Assembly (NCBI RefSeq): GCF_018614775.1
Contig: NZ_JAGGOF010000091.1
Span: 1 to 49,810, forward strand
Direction: 5' to 3'
Length of the DNA stretch: 49,810 nucleotides
Origin: Pseudomonas fluorescens
GTDB taxonomy: Bacteria; Pseudomonadota; Gammaproteobacteria; Pseudomonadales; Pseudomonadaceae
Shown here: piece by piece, positions 6,471-15,638 of the stretch
How positions within the stretch are numbered: position 1 is the stretch's first letter
Layout: the number at the start of each line of letters is the position of its first letter
The notes under the pieces: generated by a model
What the model was told of the DNA's origin: nothing
Database searches by the model: none
What the model saw: only the letters and a program-made list of their open reading frames with translations
Made by a program: the position numbers and the translations under genes

Positions 6471-8576
6471 TTAAACGCCCGAAGCCTTGGCCGCTGCCAC
6501 GTCCTTGATGGACAGTTTGATACGGCCGCGGTTGTCCACGTCCAGTACCAGCACTTCCACTTCCTGGCCTTCCTTCAGGATGTCGGTCACTTTCTCGACG
6601 CGAGCATCGCTCAGCATGGAGATGTGAACCAGACCGTCCTTGCCCGGCAGGATGTTGACGAAGGCACCGAAGTCAACGATGCGCTCGACCTTGCCGACGT
6701 AGATCTTGCCGATCTCGGCTTCGGCGGTGATGCCCAGGACGCGCTGACGTGCTGCTTCTGCCGCTTCCTTGGATTCGCCGAAGATCTTGATCGAACCGTC
6801 GTCTTCGATGTCGATCGAAGCCTTGGTTTCTTCGCAGATCGCACGGATGGTCGCGCCGCCTTTACCGATGACATCACGGATCTTGTCGGTGTCGATCTTC
6901 ATCGCGATCATGGTCGGAGCGTTTTCCGACAGTTCGGTACGGGACTGACCAATGATCTGGTTCATCTGGCCGAGGATGTTCAGGCGAGCTTCCAGGGCCT
7001 GGCCCAGGGCGATCTCCATGATTTCTTCGGTGATGCCCTTGATCTTGATGTCCATCTGCAGCGCGGTGACGCCTTTGGCGGTACCGGCCACTTTGAAGTC
7101 CATGTCGCCCAGGTGGTCTTCGTCACCGAGAATGTCGGTCAGGACGGCAAACTTCTCGCCTTCCTTCACCAGGCCCATGGCGATACCGGCAACCGGCGCC
7201 TTCATCGGTACACCGGCGTCCATCAGGGCCAGGGAGGCGCCGCAGACCGAAGCCATCGAGCTCGAACCGTTGGATTCGGTGATTTCCGATACCACGCGGA
7301 TGGTGTACGGGAACACGTCGGCAGCTGGCAGCATGGCCTGGACCGAACGACGGGCCAGACGGCCGTGGCCGATTTCGCGGCGACCGGCACCACCCATGCG
7401 ACCACACTCACCGACCGAGAACGGCGGGAAGTTGTAGTGCAGCATGAACGGGTCTTTTTTCTCGCCTTCCAGGGTGTCCAGCAGTTGCGCATCACGGGCG
7501 GTGCCCAGTGTTGCAACGACCAGTGCCTGGGTTTCGCCACGGGTGAACAGGGCCGAACCGTGGGTCTTTGGCAGAACGCCGACTTCGATGTTCAGCGGAC
7601 GTACGGTGCGGGTGTCGCGACCGTCGATACGTGGCTTGCCGTTGACGATGTTTTCGCGAACGGTGCGGTATTCGATTTCACCGAAAGCCGCTTTGACTTC
7701 AGCGGCAGACGGCTGGCCTTCTTCACCGGACAGCTTGGCAATGACCTGGTCTTTCAACTCGCCCAGGCGCGCATAGCGGTCAGCCTTGACGGTGATGGTG
7801 TAGGCCTGAGAGATCGCTTCGCCGAACTCGGCGCGGATCGCGCCCAGCAGTTCGGTGGCTTCAGCTTGCGGCGCCCAGGTCCAGGTTGGCTTGGCGGCTT
7901 CGGCGGCCAGTTCCTTGACGGCGTTGATCACCACCTGGAACTCGTCGTGGGCGAACAGCACGGCGCCCAGCATCTGGTCTTCGGTCAGCTCCTTGGCTTC
8001 GGATTCAACCATCAGCACGGCTTCGGAAGTACCGGCAACAACCATGTCCAGGCTCGAAGCCTTCAGTTGCTCGTAGGTCGGGTTCAGCAGGTAGCCGGTG
8101 CTTTCGTGGAACGCGACGCGGGCAGCGCCGATCGGGCCATCGAAAGGAATGCCGGAGATCGCCAGCGCAGCCGAGGTACCGATCATCGCAGCGATGTCCG
8201 GATCAGTCTTCTTGCTGGTGGAAACGACGGTGCAGACAACCTGCACTTCGTTCATGAAGCCTTCCGGGAACAGCGGACGGATCGGACGGTCGATCAATCG
8301 GGAAGTCAGGGTTTCTTTCTCGGAAGGACGGCCTTCGCGCTTGAAGAAACCGCCAGGGATCTTACCGGCAGCGTAAGTCTTTTCCTGGTAGTGAACAGAC
8401 AGAGGGAAGAAACCCTTGCCTGGATCAGCTTGCTTGGCACCGACAACGGTCACCAATACGCTGACGTCGTCGTCAACGGTGACCAGCACTGCGCCGGAGG
8501 CCTGACGGGCGATACGGCCAGTCTCGAGGGTAACGGTCGACTGACCGAACTGGAATTTTTTGATTACCGGGTTCAC
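6471..8576 (-). CDS. pnp: Polyribonucleotide nucleotidyltransferase (PNPase)
   Basis: 701 residues, starting at GTG (8576) behind AGGTAGGA. PNPase is a trimeric phosphorolytic 3'-5' exoribonuclease, part of the RNA degradosome and able to act in reverse as a polymerase. Visible order: first RNase PH domain (about 1-140, FFPLSVHYQEKTYAAGKIPGG); a linker helical domain; second RNase PH domain (about 310-540, with FMLHYNFPPFSVGE and GRREIGHGRLA); KH domain (about 553-612, IGKGGATIRAI); S1 domain (about 620-690, GKVERIVDFGAFVNI). The length is that of the family. rpsO lies 193 bp upstream, the usual rpsO-pnp order. In enterobacteria pnp is autoregulated through RNase III cleavage of that spacer; no long hairpin stands out here. 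Confidence 0.98.
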   Translation of the reverse strand: MNPVIKKFQFGQSTVTLETGRIARQASGAVLVTVDDDVSVLVTVVGAKQADPGKGFFPLSVHYQEKTYAAGKIPGGFFKREGRPSEKETLTSRLIDRPIRPLFPEGFMNEVQVVCTVVSTSKKTDPDIAAMIGTSAALAISGIPFDGPIGAARVAFHESTGYLLNPTYEQLKASSLDMVVAGTSEAVLMVESEAKELTEDQMLGAVLFAHDEFQVVINAVKELAAEAAKPTWTWAPQAEATELLGAIRAEFGEAISQAYTITVKADRYARLGELKDQVIAKLSGEEGQPSAAEVKAAFGEIEYRTVRENIVNGKPRIDGRDTRTVRPLNIEVGVLPKTHGSALFTRGETQALVVATLGTARDAQLLDTLEGEKKDPFMLHYNFPPFSVGECGRMGGAGRREIGHGRLARRSVQAMLPAADVFPYTIRVVSEITESNGSSSMASVCGASLALMDAGVPMKAPVAGIAMGLVKEGEKFAVLTDILGDEDHLGDMDFKVAGTAKGVTALQMDIKIKGITEEIMEIALGQALEARLNILGQMNQIIGQSRTELSENAPTMIAMKIDTDKIRDVIGKGGATIRAICEETKASIDIEDDGSIKIFGESKEAAEAARQRVLGITAEAEIGKIYVGKVERIVDFGAFVNILPGKDGLVHISMLSDARVEKVTDILKEGQEVEVLVLDVDNRGRIKLSIKDVAAAKASGV

Positions 8577-8769
8577 GGTGTCCTACCTTCTTTGTGGCTC
8601 TTGGGGAAACTGTCTTCTTTCGAAATTCTTGGGCAATGTCGGGAATCGGCCCAACGCCTGTCCAGGGTAAACGCGTATCCAGATAAAACTTGAGGCTGGG
8701 AGCCTGCCCTGTGCCTGCGGAAACCCGCTGACACACGGCAAACAACCAACCTCATAGCGCAATCGCTTA

Positions 8770-9039
8770 TTAGCGACGCAGACCCAGGCGACCGATCAGA
8801 GTCTGATAGCGACCCAGATCCTTGCCTTTCAGGTAGTCCAGCAGCTTACGACGCTGGTTTACCATGCGGATCAGACCACGACGGGAGTGGTGATCCTTAC
8901 CGTTGGCCTTGAAGTGACCTTGCAGTTTGTTGATGTTGTGGGTCAGCAGTGCAACTTGCACTTCTGGCGAACCAGTGTCACCAACAGCTTGCTGGTAGTC
9001 AGCAACGATTTGAGCTTTTTCTTGAACGTCGAGAGCCAT
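8770..9039 (-). CDS. rpsO: Small ribosomal subunit protein S15
   Basis: 89 residues, the exact family length. S15 binds the central domain of 16S rRNA early in 30S assembly. The signature is clear: VADYQ, TGSPEVQVALLT, INKLQGHF, KDHHSRRGLIRMVNQRRKLLDYLK and the C-terminal YQTLIGRLGLRR. AAAGGA lies 7 bases ahead of the ATG. In E. coli S15 represses its own translation through a leader pseudoknot; I could not confirm such a fold in 9040-9100 by eye. It is placed between truB and pnp as in other gammaproteobacteria. Confidence 0.99.
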   Translation of the reverse strand: MALDVQEKAQIVADYQQAVGDTGSPEVQVALLTHNINKLQGHFKANGKDHHSRRGLIRMVNQRRKLLDYLKGKDLGRYQTLIGRLGLRR

Positions 9040-9182
9040 GAGGCAATCCTTTTATCAGGAAACTGTTTCAGGGAAACAGCTTCAACAGGCCAGGGACAAA
9101 TCCCTGTATCTATAAATGAGTAGTGACCGTGCCTGTTAACAGCCACACTCGCCAACCTGCTTTTACCCAGGCTGGTTTCCGG

Positions 9183-10100
9183 TCATTCCGACCGAATCAG
9201 TCGACGCGGCGCAATGCGCCCGTCTTCGCTCACTTCACCGATACCGATGAAGCGACCGTTGTGATCCTGTACCCGGACCATGCCGAACTTCGGGGCATCC
9301 GGGGCACGTACCGGCTGGCCGTTGAGCCAGTAGAACGCGCTGTGTTCCGAGAACTGCAACAGCGGCCAATCCAGCAGCCCGCTGTCCGAGGGCATCAGGA
9401 AGCGGTCGACCGCTTCGTTGCCGCCTTCGGCATGGACCGCTTCGAGTTCTTCCAGCGTGACCGTCTGGGCCAACGTGAAGGGCCCGGCCTGGGTCCGTCG
9501 CAATTCTGCCACGTACGCACCACAGCCCAACTGCTCACCGATATCTTCCACCAGGGTGCGGATATAGGTGCCTTTGCTGCAATCCACGGCTAGCCGCGCA
9601 GTATTGCCGCCAAAGGCCAGCAATTCCAAGCGCGCAATAGTAACAGAACGCGGTTCACGCTCCACTACTTCACCTGCACGGGCCAGTTTGTACAACGGCT
9701 GCCCATCACGCTTCAGGGCTGAGTACATCGGCGGTATCTGACTGATTTGCCCACGAAATCCCGGCAGCACCGCTTCGATATCAGCCTGACCAACGGTTAC
9801 CGGACGTTCGAGTAGAACCTCTCCTTCGGCGTCCGCCGTGGTGGTGGTCTTGCCCAGTTGCGCCAGGGTTTCATAACCCTTGTCGGAGTCCAGCAGGTAC
9901 TGGGAGAACTTGGTCGCCTCGCCAAAGCACAACGGCAGCACGCCGGTGGCCAGTGGATCAAGGCTACCGGTGTGCCCGGCTTTCTCGGCATTGAGCAGCC
10001 AGCGAACCTTCTGCAACGCGGCGTTGGAGGTGAACCCCAGCGGCTTGTCGAGCAGGATGATGCCGCTGACGTTACGGCGGATACGTTTGACCTGAGCCAC
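9183..10100 (-). CDS. truB: tRNA pseudouridine(55) synthase
   Basis: 305 residues. TruB isomerises uridine 55 in the T-loop of nearly all tRNAs and also acts as a tRNA folding chaperone. The N-terminal motif LLDKPLGFTSN (16-26) is followed by KAGHTGSLDPLATGVLP, where Asp48 is the catalytic nucleophile. The later YKLARAGEVVEREPR and CSKGTYIRTL segments belong to the family core, and a PUA-like C-terminal domain (about 250-305) ends the protein. It starts 3 bp after the rbfA stop, consistent with co-translation of the two ribosome/tRNA factors. Confidence 0.98.
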   Translation of the reverse strand: MAQVKRIRRNVSGIILLDKPLGFTSNAALQKVRWLLNAEKAGHTGSLDPLATGVLPLCFGEATKFSQYLLDSDKGYETLAQLGKTTTTADAEGEVLLERPVTVGQADIEAVLPGFRGQISQIPPMYSALKRDGQPLYKLARAGEVVEREPRSVTIARLELLAFGGNTARLAVDCSKGTYIRTLVEDIGEQLGCGAYVAELRRTQAGPFTLAQTVTLEELEAVHAEGGNEAVDRFLMPSDSGLLDWPLLQFSEHSAFYWLNGQPVRAPDAPKFGMVRVQDHNGRFIGIGEVSEDGRIAPRRLIRSE

Positions 10101-10103
10101 CGA

Positions 10104-10499
10104 TTACTCCTTGGAGTCTTCGGGTTCAGCCGCGTGCTGGCTGTCTTGAGCCACCGCGCGCTCGATCAGCGCCGACAGGTGGGCGCCCCGCACGACGCTT
10201 TCGTCGTAGTGGAAGTGCAACTGTGGAACGCTGCGCAGCTTCATTTCACGGGCCAATTGCATCCGCAGGAACCCGGCGGCCGCGTTGAGCACCTTGATGC
10301 TCTGGGCGATTTCCTCGGCGCCATCCTGGCCCATCACCGTAATGAAAATTTTCGCATGACCGACGTCACGGCTGACTTCCACAGCGGTAATGGTGACCAG
10401 GCCGACGCGCGGGTCTTTGATTTCGCGACGGATCAGTTGGGCCAGCTCACGCTGCATCTGATCGCCGATTCGTTGGGTACGGCTGTATTCTTTTGCCAT
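10104..10499 (-). CDS. rbfA: 30S ribosome-binding factor RbfA
   Basis: 131 residues. RbfA is a KH-like cold-shock factor that binds immature 30S subunits and is needed for 16S 5'-end maturation. The family pattern is visible: RTQRIGDQMQRELAQLI, the DPRVGLVTITAVEVSRD strand pair, an AAGFLRMQLA helix with the family Ala-Gly kink, and VPQLHFHYDES. The C-terminal 15 residues are acidic and probably disordered. It lies between infB and truB; a hairpin at 10553-10586 separates it from infB. Confidence 0.97.
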   Translation of the reverse strand: MAKEYSRTQRIGDQMQRELAQLIRREIKDPRVGLVTITAVEVSRDVGHAKIFITVMGQDGAEEIAQSIKVLNAAAGFLRMQLAREMKLRSVPQLHFHYDESVVRGAHLSALIERAVAQDSQHAAEPEDSKE

Positions 10500-10552
10500 G
10501 TCTTGTTACCTGTTACTGCCCCACGGGAAACCCGCAAGGTCTGAAAGCGGCA

Positions 10553-10586
10553 AACGCCCGGCCTGACAAAAGCCAGACCGGGCGTT
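10553..10586 (-). terminator. Hairpin between infB and rbfA
   Basis: Arms AACGCCCGG (10553-10561) and CCGGGCGTT (10578-10586) form a 9-bp stem that can extend inward past one mismatch (CTG/CAG). On the minus strand only TTTG follows, so termination would be partial. It sits inside an otherwise continuous operon and more likely attenuates or protects mRNA than ends transcription. Confidence 0.6.
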
Positions 10587-10657
10587 GCGTTTAGAGTCCG
10601 CCAGCGCGGCAGCGCATGTTCATGCGGCTGCCGGTTGCGGCTCTTGAAGCATGCGAG

Positions 10658-13189
10658 TCAGAGGCTGCGAGCAACCTGGACCTTCTCGAAGACTTCGATC
10701 TTGTCGCCCACCTTGACGTCGTTGTAGCTCTTGACGCCAATACCGCATTCCATGCCGGCACGTACTTCGGAAGCGTCATCCTTGAAGCGACGCAGCGATT
10801 CCAGCTCGCCTTCGAAGATCACGATGTCTTCACGCAATACACGGATCGGACGGTTACGGTGAACGATACCCTCGATCACCATGCAACCGGCGATGGCACC
10901 AAATTTCGGCGAGCGGAACACGTCGCGAACTTCGGCGATACCCAGGATGTTTTCCCGAACGTCGCTGCCCAGCATACCGGTCAGGGCTTTCTTGACGTCT
11001 TCGATGATGTCGTAGATCACGTTGTAGTAACGCATATCCAGACCTTCCTGCTCGACGATCTTGCGCGCGCCGGCATCGGCACGCACGTTGAAGCCGAACA
11101 CTACTGCGTTGGAAGCCAGTGCCAGGTTGGCGTCGCTCTCGGTGATACCACCGACACCGCCGCCGACCACGCGCACTTGCACTTCGTCGTTGCCCAGGCC
11201 ATTCAGAGCGCCCTGCAAGGCTTCCAACGAACCACGGACGTCGGATTTGAGGACGATGTTGAGCGTCTTCTTCTCTTCCTGGCCCATGTTCTCGAAGATG
11301 TTTTCCAGCTTGCCGGCGTGAGCGCGAGCCAATTTGACTTCGCGGAACTTGCCTTGACGGAACAGAGCCACTTCACGGGCTTTCTTCTCGTCAGCCACAA
11401 CACTCATCTCGTCGCCAGCGTCCGGGGTACCGTCCAGGCCGAGGATCTCGACCGGGATAGCCGGGCCAGCTTCCTTGATGGGCTTGCCGTTCTCGTCGAG
11501 CATGGCGCGCACGCGGCCATAGTTCGAGCCAACCAGCACCATGTCGCCCTGACGCAGCGTACCGTCCTGAACCAGGACCGTGGCCACCGGGCCGCGGCCC
11601 TTGTCCAGGCGCGATTCAACCACGACACCACGGCCAGGGGCCGACGGAGTGGCGGTCAGTTCGAGCACTTCGGCCTGCAGCAATACCGCTTCGAGCAACT
11701 CGTCGACGCCGGTACCCATCTTCGCCGAGACCGGTACGAATGGAGTGTCGCCACCCCACTCTTCGGAAGTCACGCCGTGCACCGACAGTTCGCTGCGGAT
11801 GCGATCGAGATCAGCGCCCGGCTTGTCGATCTTGTTCACCGCAACCACCAGCGGCACGCCAGCTGCCTTGGCATGCTGAACGGCTTCGATGGTTTGTGGC
11901 ATCACGCCGTCGTCCGCCGCCACCACCAGGATCACGATGTCGGTCGCCTTGGCACCACGGGCACGCATCGCGGTAAACGCGGCGTGACCCGGGGTGTCGA
12001 GGAACGTCACCATGCCGCGGTCGGTTTCAACGTGGTAGGCACCGATGTGCTGGGTGATACCGCCAGCCTCACCTGCCGCAACCTTCGCACGACGGATATA
12101 GTCGAGCAGGGAGGTTTTACCGTGGTCGACGTGGCCCATGACGGTCACGACCGGTGCACGAGAAACCGCCTCACCTTCAAACTTCAGGGACTCGGCCAGG
12201 GAATCTTCCAGGGCGGTGTCGCTGACCAGGGTCACTTTGTGGCCCAGTTCTTCAGCAACCAGTTGGGCAGTTTCCTGATCCAGTACCTGGTTGATGGTGG
12301 CTGGTGTGCCCAGCTTGAACATGAACTTGATGATTTCTGCAGCCTTGACCGACATCTGCTGGGCCAGATCGCCCACAGTGATGGTCTCGCCGATCTTCAC
12401 TTCACGCACGACAGGGCCGGTTGGGCTCTGGAAACCGTGGGCGTTGCGTTTCTTCAGCTTGGCCTTGCCGCGACCGCCGCGACGGAAGCCGTCGCTCTCT
12501 TCGTCGGTGGTACGTGGCGCAACACGAGGTGCCGGCGCCTTTTCCTTGACCGAGGCACGATGCGGCGCGTTCTTGCGATCGCTATCACCACCACCGCCAC
12601 CGCCACGACGGTTATCGTCGGCACGAGGCTTGTCCGGACGACGTTGTTCGTCGCGCTTGCGGGCATCCGCCGCAGGAGCCGGGGCGGCTGCCAGGACCGG
12701 TGCGCTTTCACGCACAGGCTCGGCTGCCGGGGCAGGCGCCGCAACGGCGTCGACCGAAGCGGCTTGCGCTGCAGCAGGCTGGCGACGCGCTTCTTCTTCG
12801 GCGCGACGCTTGGCTTCTTCTTCAGCCTTCTGACGTGCAGCATTTTCTACTGCGCGACGTTCTTCCAGTTCGCGCTTGCGCTCGGCTTCGATTTCTTCCG
12901 GGCTGCGTTGTACGAAGACTTTCTTCTTGCGTACTTCAACACTGATGCTTTTGCTACCGGCAACACGCAGGGTGCTGGTGGTTTTACGCTGCAGAGTGAT
13001 CTTGCGTGGTTCTTCCACTTTCGCCTTGTGACTGCTCTTCAAGTGAGTCAGCAGGGATTGCTTCTCACTGTCAGTCACATGTTCCTCGGCGGCGGTGTGC
13101 GGCAGACCTGCCTCACGCATCTGCTGCAACAGGCGCTCTACCGGTGTTTTGACCTCATCGGCCAGTTGTTTCACCGTGACTTGCGTCAT
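10658..13189 (-). CDS. infB: Translation initiation factor IF-2
   Basis: 843 residues. IF-2 is the GTPase that brings initiator tRNA to the ribosome and promotes subunit joining. The N-terminal domain starts with TQVTVKQLADEVKTPVERLL. It is followed by a long, low-complexity, charged linker rich in Glu, Ala, Arg and Pro (about 90-270) including an Arg/Gly stretch. The G domain begins near 345 with GHVDHGKTSLL, then DTPGHAAF and NKIDKPGAD. Domains II-IV follow, ending with the fMet-tRNA-binding C-terminal barrel (KVGDKIEVFEKVQVARSL). The linker is longer than in E. coli but normal for pseudomonads. The gene lies 27 bp after nusA. Confidence 0.99.
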   Translation of the reverse strand: MTQVTVKQLADEVKTPVERLLQQMREAGLPHTAAEEHVTDSEKQSLLTHLKSSHKAKVEEPRKITLQRKTTSTLRVAGSKSISVEVRKKKVFVQRSPEEIEAERKRELEERRAVENAARQKAEEEAKRRAEEEARRQPAAAQAASVDAVAAPAPAAEPVRESAPVLAAAPAPAADARKRDEQRRPDKPRADDNRRGGGGGGDSDRKNAPHRASVKEKAPAPRVAPRTTDEESDGFRRGGRGKAKLKKRNAHGFQSPTGPVVREVKIGETITVGDLAQQMSVKAAEIIKFMFKLGTPATINQVLDQETAQLVAEELGHKVTLVSDTALEDSLAESLKFEGEAVSRAPVVTVMGHVDHGKTSLLDYIRRAKVAAGEAGGITQHIGAYHVETDRGMVTFLDTPGHAAFTAMRARGAKATDIVILVVAADDGVMPQTIEAVQHAKAAGVPLVVAVNKIDKPGADLDRIRSELSVHGVTSEEWGGDTPFVPVSAKMGTGVDELLEAVLLQAEVLELTATPSAPGRGVVVESRLDKGRGPVATVLVQDGTLRQGDMVLVGSNYGRVRAMLDENGKPIKEAGPAIPVEILGLDGTPDAGDEMSVVADEKKAREVALFRQGKFREVKLARAHAGKLENIFENMGQEEKKTLNIVLKSDVRGSLEALQGALNGLGNDEVQVRVVGGGVGGITESDANLALASNAVVFGFNVRADAGARKIVEQEGLDMRYYNVIYDIIEDVKKALTGMLGSDVRENILGIAEVRDVFRSPKFGAIAGCMVIEGIVHRNRPIRVLREDIVIFEGELESLRRFKDDASEVRAGMECGIGVKSYNDVKVGDKIEVFEKVQVARSL

Positions 13190-13216
13190 GCACTTCTCTC
13201 CTCAGGCCGCGCCTAA

Positions 13217-14698
13217 TTATTCGAACCAGTGGGCTCGGGCGGCCATGATCAACTTGCCGGCACGATCATCGTCAATGCCGTCGATGTCGAGCAGATCGTC
13301 AATAGACTGCTCGGCCAGGTCTTCGCGGGTAATTACGCCGCGCACCGCCAGTTCCACCGCCAGATCCTTGTCCATGCCCTCAAGCGAGAGCAGGTCTTCG
13401 GCCGGGTGGGCGTCTGCCAGCTTTTCCTCAGTAGCGATGGCTTTGGTCAACAAACGATCCTTGGCCCGAGCGCGAAGCTCGTTGACGATTTCTTCGTCAA
13501 AGCCGTCGATGTTGAGCATCTCCTCCACCGGTACGTAGGCAATCTCTTCCAGGCTGGTAAAGCCTTCATCCACCAGCACCTGCGCCAGTTCTTCATCGAC
13601 CTCAAGCTCTTCGAGGAAGTTGCGCAGGATGTCGCCGGTTTCAGCTTGCTGCTTAGCCTGGATGTCCGATTCGGTCATCACGTTCAGGGTCCAGCCAGTC
13701 AACTGGCTTGCCAGACGCACGTTCTGACCACCACGACCAATGGCCTGAGCCAGGTTGTCGGCGCCAACGGCGATGTCCATGGCATGGGCATCTTCGTCGA
13801 CGATAATTGCCGCCACTTCAGCAGGCGACATGGCATTGATCACGAACTGAGCCGGGTTATCGTCCCACAGGACAATATCCACACGCTCGCCGCCCAACTC
13901 GCCGGATACGGCCTGGACACGCGAACCACGCATGCCGATGCAGGCGCCTTGCGGGTCGATGCGTTTGTCCTTGGAGCGGACCGCGATCTTGGCACGCGAA
14001 CCCGGATCACGGGAGGCGGCCATGACTTCGATCAAGCCTTCAGCAATTTCCGGCACTTCGATACGGAACAACTCGATCAGCATTTCCGGCGCGGTACGCG
14101 ACAGGATCAGCTGCGGGCCGCGGTTCTCGGTGCGGATTTCCTTGAGCAGCGCGCGCAAGCGCACGCCAACCCGGAAAGTTTCACGGGAAATGATGTCTTC
14201 ACGAGCCAGCAACGCTTCGGCGTTGTTGCCCAGGTCGACGATCACGTTGTCGCGGGTCACTTTCTTCACGGTGCCGGAGATGATTTCCCCGAGGCGCTCG
14301 CGATAGGCGTCGACCACTTGTGCACGCTCGGCTTCGCGAACTTTCTGCACGATGACCTGCTTTGCAGTCTGTGCAGCAATCCGGCCGAACTCGATGGATT
14401 CGATTTTTTCTTCAACGACATCACCGACCTTGGCGCCCGGATGCGTTTCTGCAACCTTGCTCGGCCAGGTTTCGATAGCCGGATCGTCCAGGTCAGCTTC
14501 CTCGACCACCGTCCAGCGACGGAAAGTCTCGTAGGCACCGGTGTGGCGATTGATTTCCACACGCAAATCAACTTCGTCTTCGAACCGCTTCTTGGTAGCA
14601 GTGGCCAGGGCCAGCTCCAGCGCTTCAAAAATCACGTTAGCCGGTACGCCTTTTTCATTGGATACCGACTCAACAACCAGCAGTACTTCTTTGCTCAT
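13217..14698 (-). CDS. nusA: Transcription termination/antitermination protein NusA
   Basis: 493 residues from the ATG at 14698 (MSKEVLLVVESVSNEK); a start 7 codons earlier is rejected because family members begin at MSKEV. NusA binds RNA polymerase and nascent RNA, modulating pausing, termination and antitermination. Order: N-terminal polymerase-binding domain (1-125), S1 domain (about 135-200, GTVKKVTRDNVIVDLG), tandem KH domains (to about 345, with GGQNVRLASQLTGW) and two acidic helix-hairpin-helix repeats (about 360-490; DIDGIDDDRAGKLI near the end). It lies between rimP and infB, the standard arrangement. Confidence 0.99.
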   Translation of the reverse strand: MSKEVLLVVESVSNEKGVPANVIFEALELALATATKKRFEDEVDLRVEINRHTGAYETFRRWTVVEEADLDDPAIETWPSKVAETHPGAKVGDVVEEKIESIEFGRIAAQTAKQVIVQKVREAERAQVVDAYRERLGEIISGTVKKVTRDNVIVDLGNNAEALLAREDIISRETFRVGVRLRALLKEIRTENRGPQLILSRTAPEMLIELFRIEVPEIAEGLIEVMAASRDPGSRAKIAVRSKDKRIDPQGACIGMRGSRVQAVSGELGGERVDIVLWDDNPAQFVINAMSPAEVAAIIVDEDAHAMDIAVGADNLAQAIGRGGQNVRLASQLTGWTLNVMTESDIQAKQQAETGDILRNFLEELEVDEELAQVLVDEGFTSLEEIAYVPVEEMLNIDGFDEEIVNELRARAKDRLLTKAIATEEKLADAHPAEDLLSLEGMDKDLAVELAVRGVITREDLAEQSIDDLLDIDGIDDDRAGKLIMAARAHWFE

Positions 14699-14757
14699 CG
14701 TACGCCTCGCCTTTCGCAAGCCATTGGATCCGCGGGATCCGCAGTATCTGGCACGTA

Positions 14758-15216
14758 TCAGTCAAAACTGGGAATAATGTTGGCCTTGTCGATCATATCG
14801 ATCGGCAACAGGAACTCATGGTCGTCTACCTGCACCACGACGTCCTGCTCTTCTACACCGCGCAGAAGGCCTTGAAAGTTGCGCCGACCTTCGAAAGGCG
14901 AACGCAGCTTGATCTTCACTTGTTCACCGGCAAATGAAGCGAACTGCTCAAGGGTGAACAGAGGGCGTTCCATGCCAGGCGAGGAAACTTCAAGGGTGTA
15001 TTCGGAGGTGATTGGATCTTCAACATCCAGAACACCGCTGATCTGACGGCTGACGATGGCGCAATCATCCACCAATACGCCGCCTTCCTTATCGATATAA
15101 ACGCGCAACAGTGAGTGGCGACCTTGAGCCGAAAACTCAACACCCCAGCATTCATAGCCAAGGGCCACGACCACCGGGGCCAACAAGGCCTGCAACTGTT
15201 CTAGCTTGCTCGACAC
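14758..15216 (-). CDS. rimP: Ribosome maturation factor RimP
   Basis: 152 residues using a GTG start at 15216, chosen because GAGGGGG lies about 8 bases upstream and the family begins SSKLEQLQ. An ATG six codons earlier (15234) would place this ribosome site inside the gene. RimP assists 30S assembly before pseudoknot formation. The alpha/beta N-terminal domain (GYECWGVEF, LLRVYIDKEGG) is followed by an Sm-like C-terminal domain (SSPGMERPLF, VKIKLRSPFEGRRNFQGLL). It is the first protein gene after the initiator tRNA, with a terminator-like hairpin directly upstream. Confidence 0.97.
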   Translation of the reverse strand: MSSKLEQLQALLAPVVVALGYECWGVEFSAQGRHSLLRVYIDKEGGVLVDDCAIVSRQISGVLDVEDPITSEYTLEVSSPGMERPLFTLEQFASFAGEQVKIKLRSPFEGRRNFQGLLRGVEEQDVVVQVDDHEFLLPIDMIDKANIIPSFD

Positions 15217-15264
15217 CTGAACCCCCTCGTGCATGTTTGTGCATGCTGTGCAAATAAAAAAAAA

Positions 15265-15281
15265 ATGGGCGAATCGCCCAT
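15265..15281 (-). terminator. Intrinsic terminator between tRNA-fMet and rimP
   Basis: Arms ATGGGCG and CGCCCAT enclose a 3-base loop. The minus strand continues into a run of nine T residues and then TATTTG. A second small hairpin (CGCCGT/ACGGCG, 15290-15307) precedes it. Both lie between the tRNA-fMet gene and the rimP start, so they must be bypassed for tRNA-to-rimP readthrough, or rimP has its own promoter that I cannot see. Confidence 0.75.
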
Positions 15282-15332
15282 CCCTGAAACGCCGTCAAAC
15301 AACGGCGCTGTAAAGTGTCCAGCTAACAAAAA

Positions 15333-15348
15333 GCCCCTTGGAAGGGGC
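15333..15348 (-). terminator. Terminator immediately after tRNA-fMet
   Basis: The perfect palindrome GCCCCTTGGAAGGGGC is followed on the minus strand by TTTTTG. It begins 10 bases past the tRNA CCA end, as expected for a tRNA transcription unit. Confidence 0.8.
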
Positions 15349-15357
15349 CTCTGAAAC

Positions 15358-15434
<77 letters not shown>

Positions 15435-15502
15435 ACAAAGCTGGGGCGGAAGTATACGACCGATCCATTACAGGGTCAATGTAACCCTTCCACCTACAAG
15501 AA

Positions 15503-15520
15503 AGCCCGCAATTGCGGGCT
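15503..15520 (-). terminator. Terminator after tRNA-Leu
   Basis: The palindrome AGCCCGCAATTGCGGGCT is followed on the minus strand by TTCTTG. It starts 12 bases after the tRNA-Leu CCA end and separates that tRNA from tRNA-fMet. Confidence 0.75.
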
Positions 15521-15531
15521 CTCCTGATAAT

Positions 15532-15617
15532 TGGTACCGAGAAGGGGACTCGAACCCCTACACCCTATGGGCACAACCACCTCAAGGTTGCGTGTCTACC
15601 AATTCCACCACCTCGGC
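15532..15617 (-). tRNA. tRNA-Leu (anticodon GAG)
   Basis: 86 bases including CCA, with the long variable arm of class II tRNAs (GTGCCCATAGGGTGT region). The acceptor stem GCCGAGG pairs with the 3' side ending CTCGGTA. The anticodon loop TTGAGGT gives GAG. It lies 21 bp after the secG stop, the same secG-leuU-metY order known in E. coli. Confidence 0.96.
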
Positions 15618-15638
15618 AATACAGCGTTTGAAACCTTC

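Noticed and set aside
6624..8693. 689-codon open frame opposite pnp
   Set aside because: Antisense shadow of PNPase without family features or a ribosome site.
10616..13216. 866-codon open frame opposite infB
   Set aside because: Antisense shadow of a GC-rich gene; no domain, and low-complexity stretches mirror the IF-2 linker.
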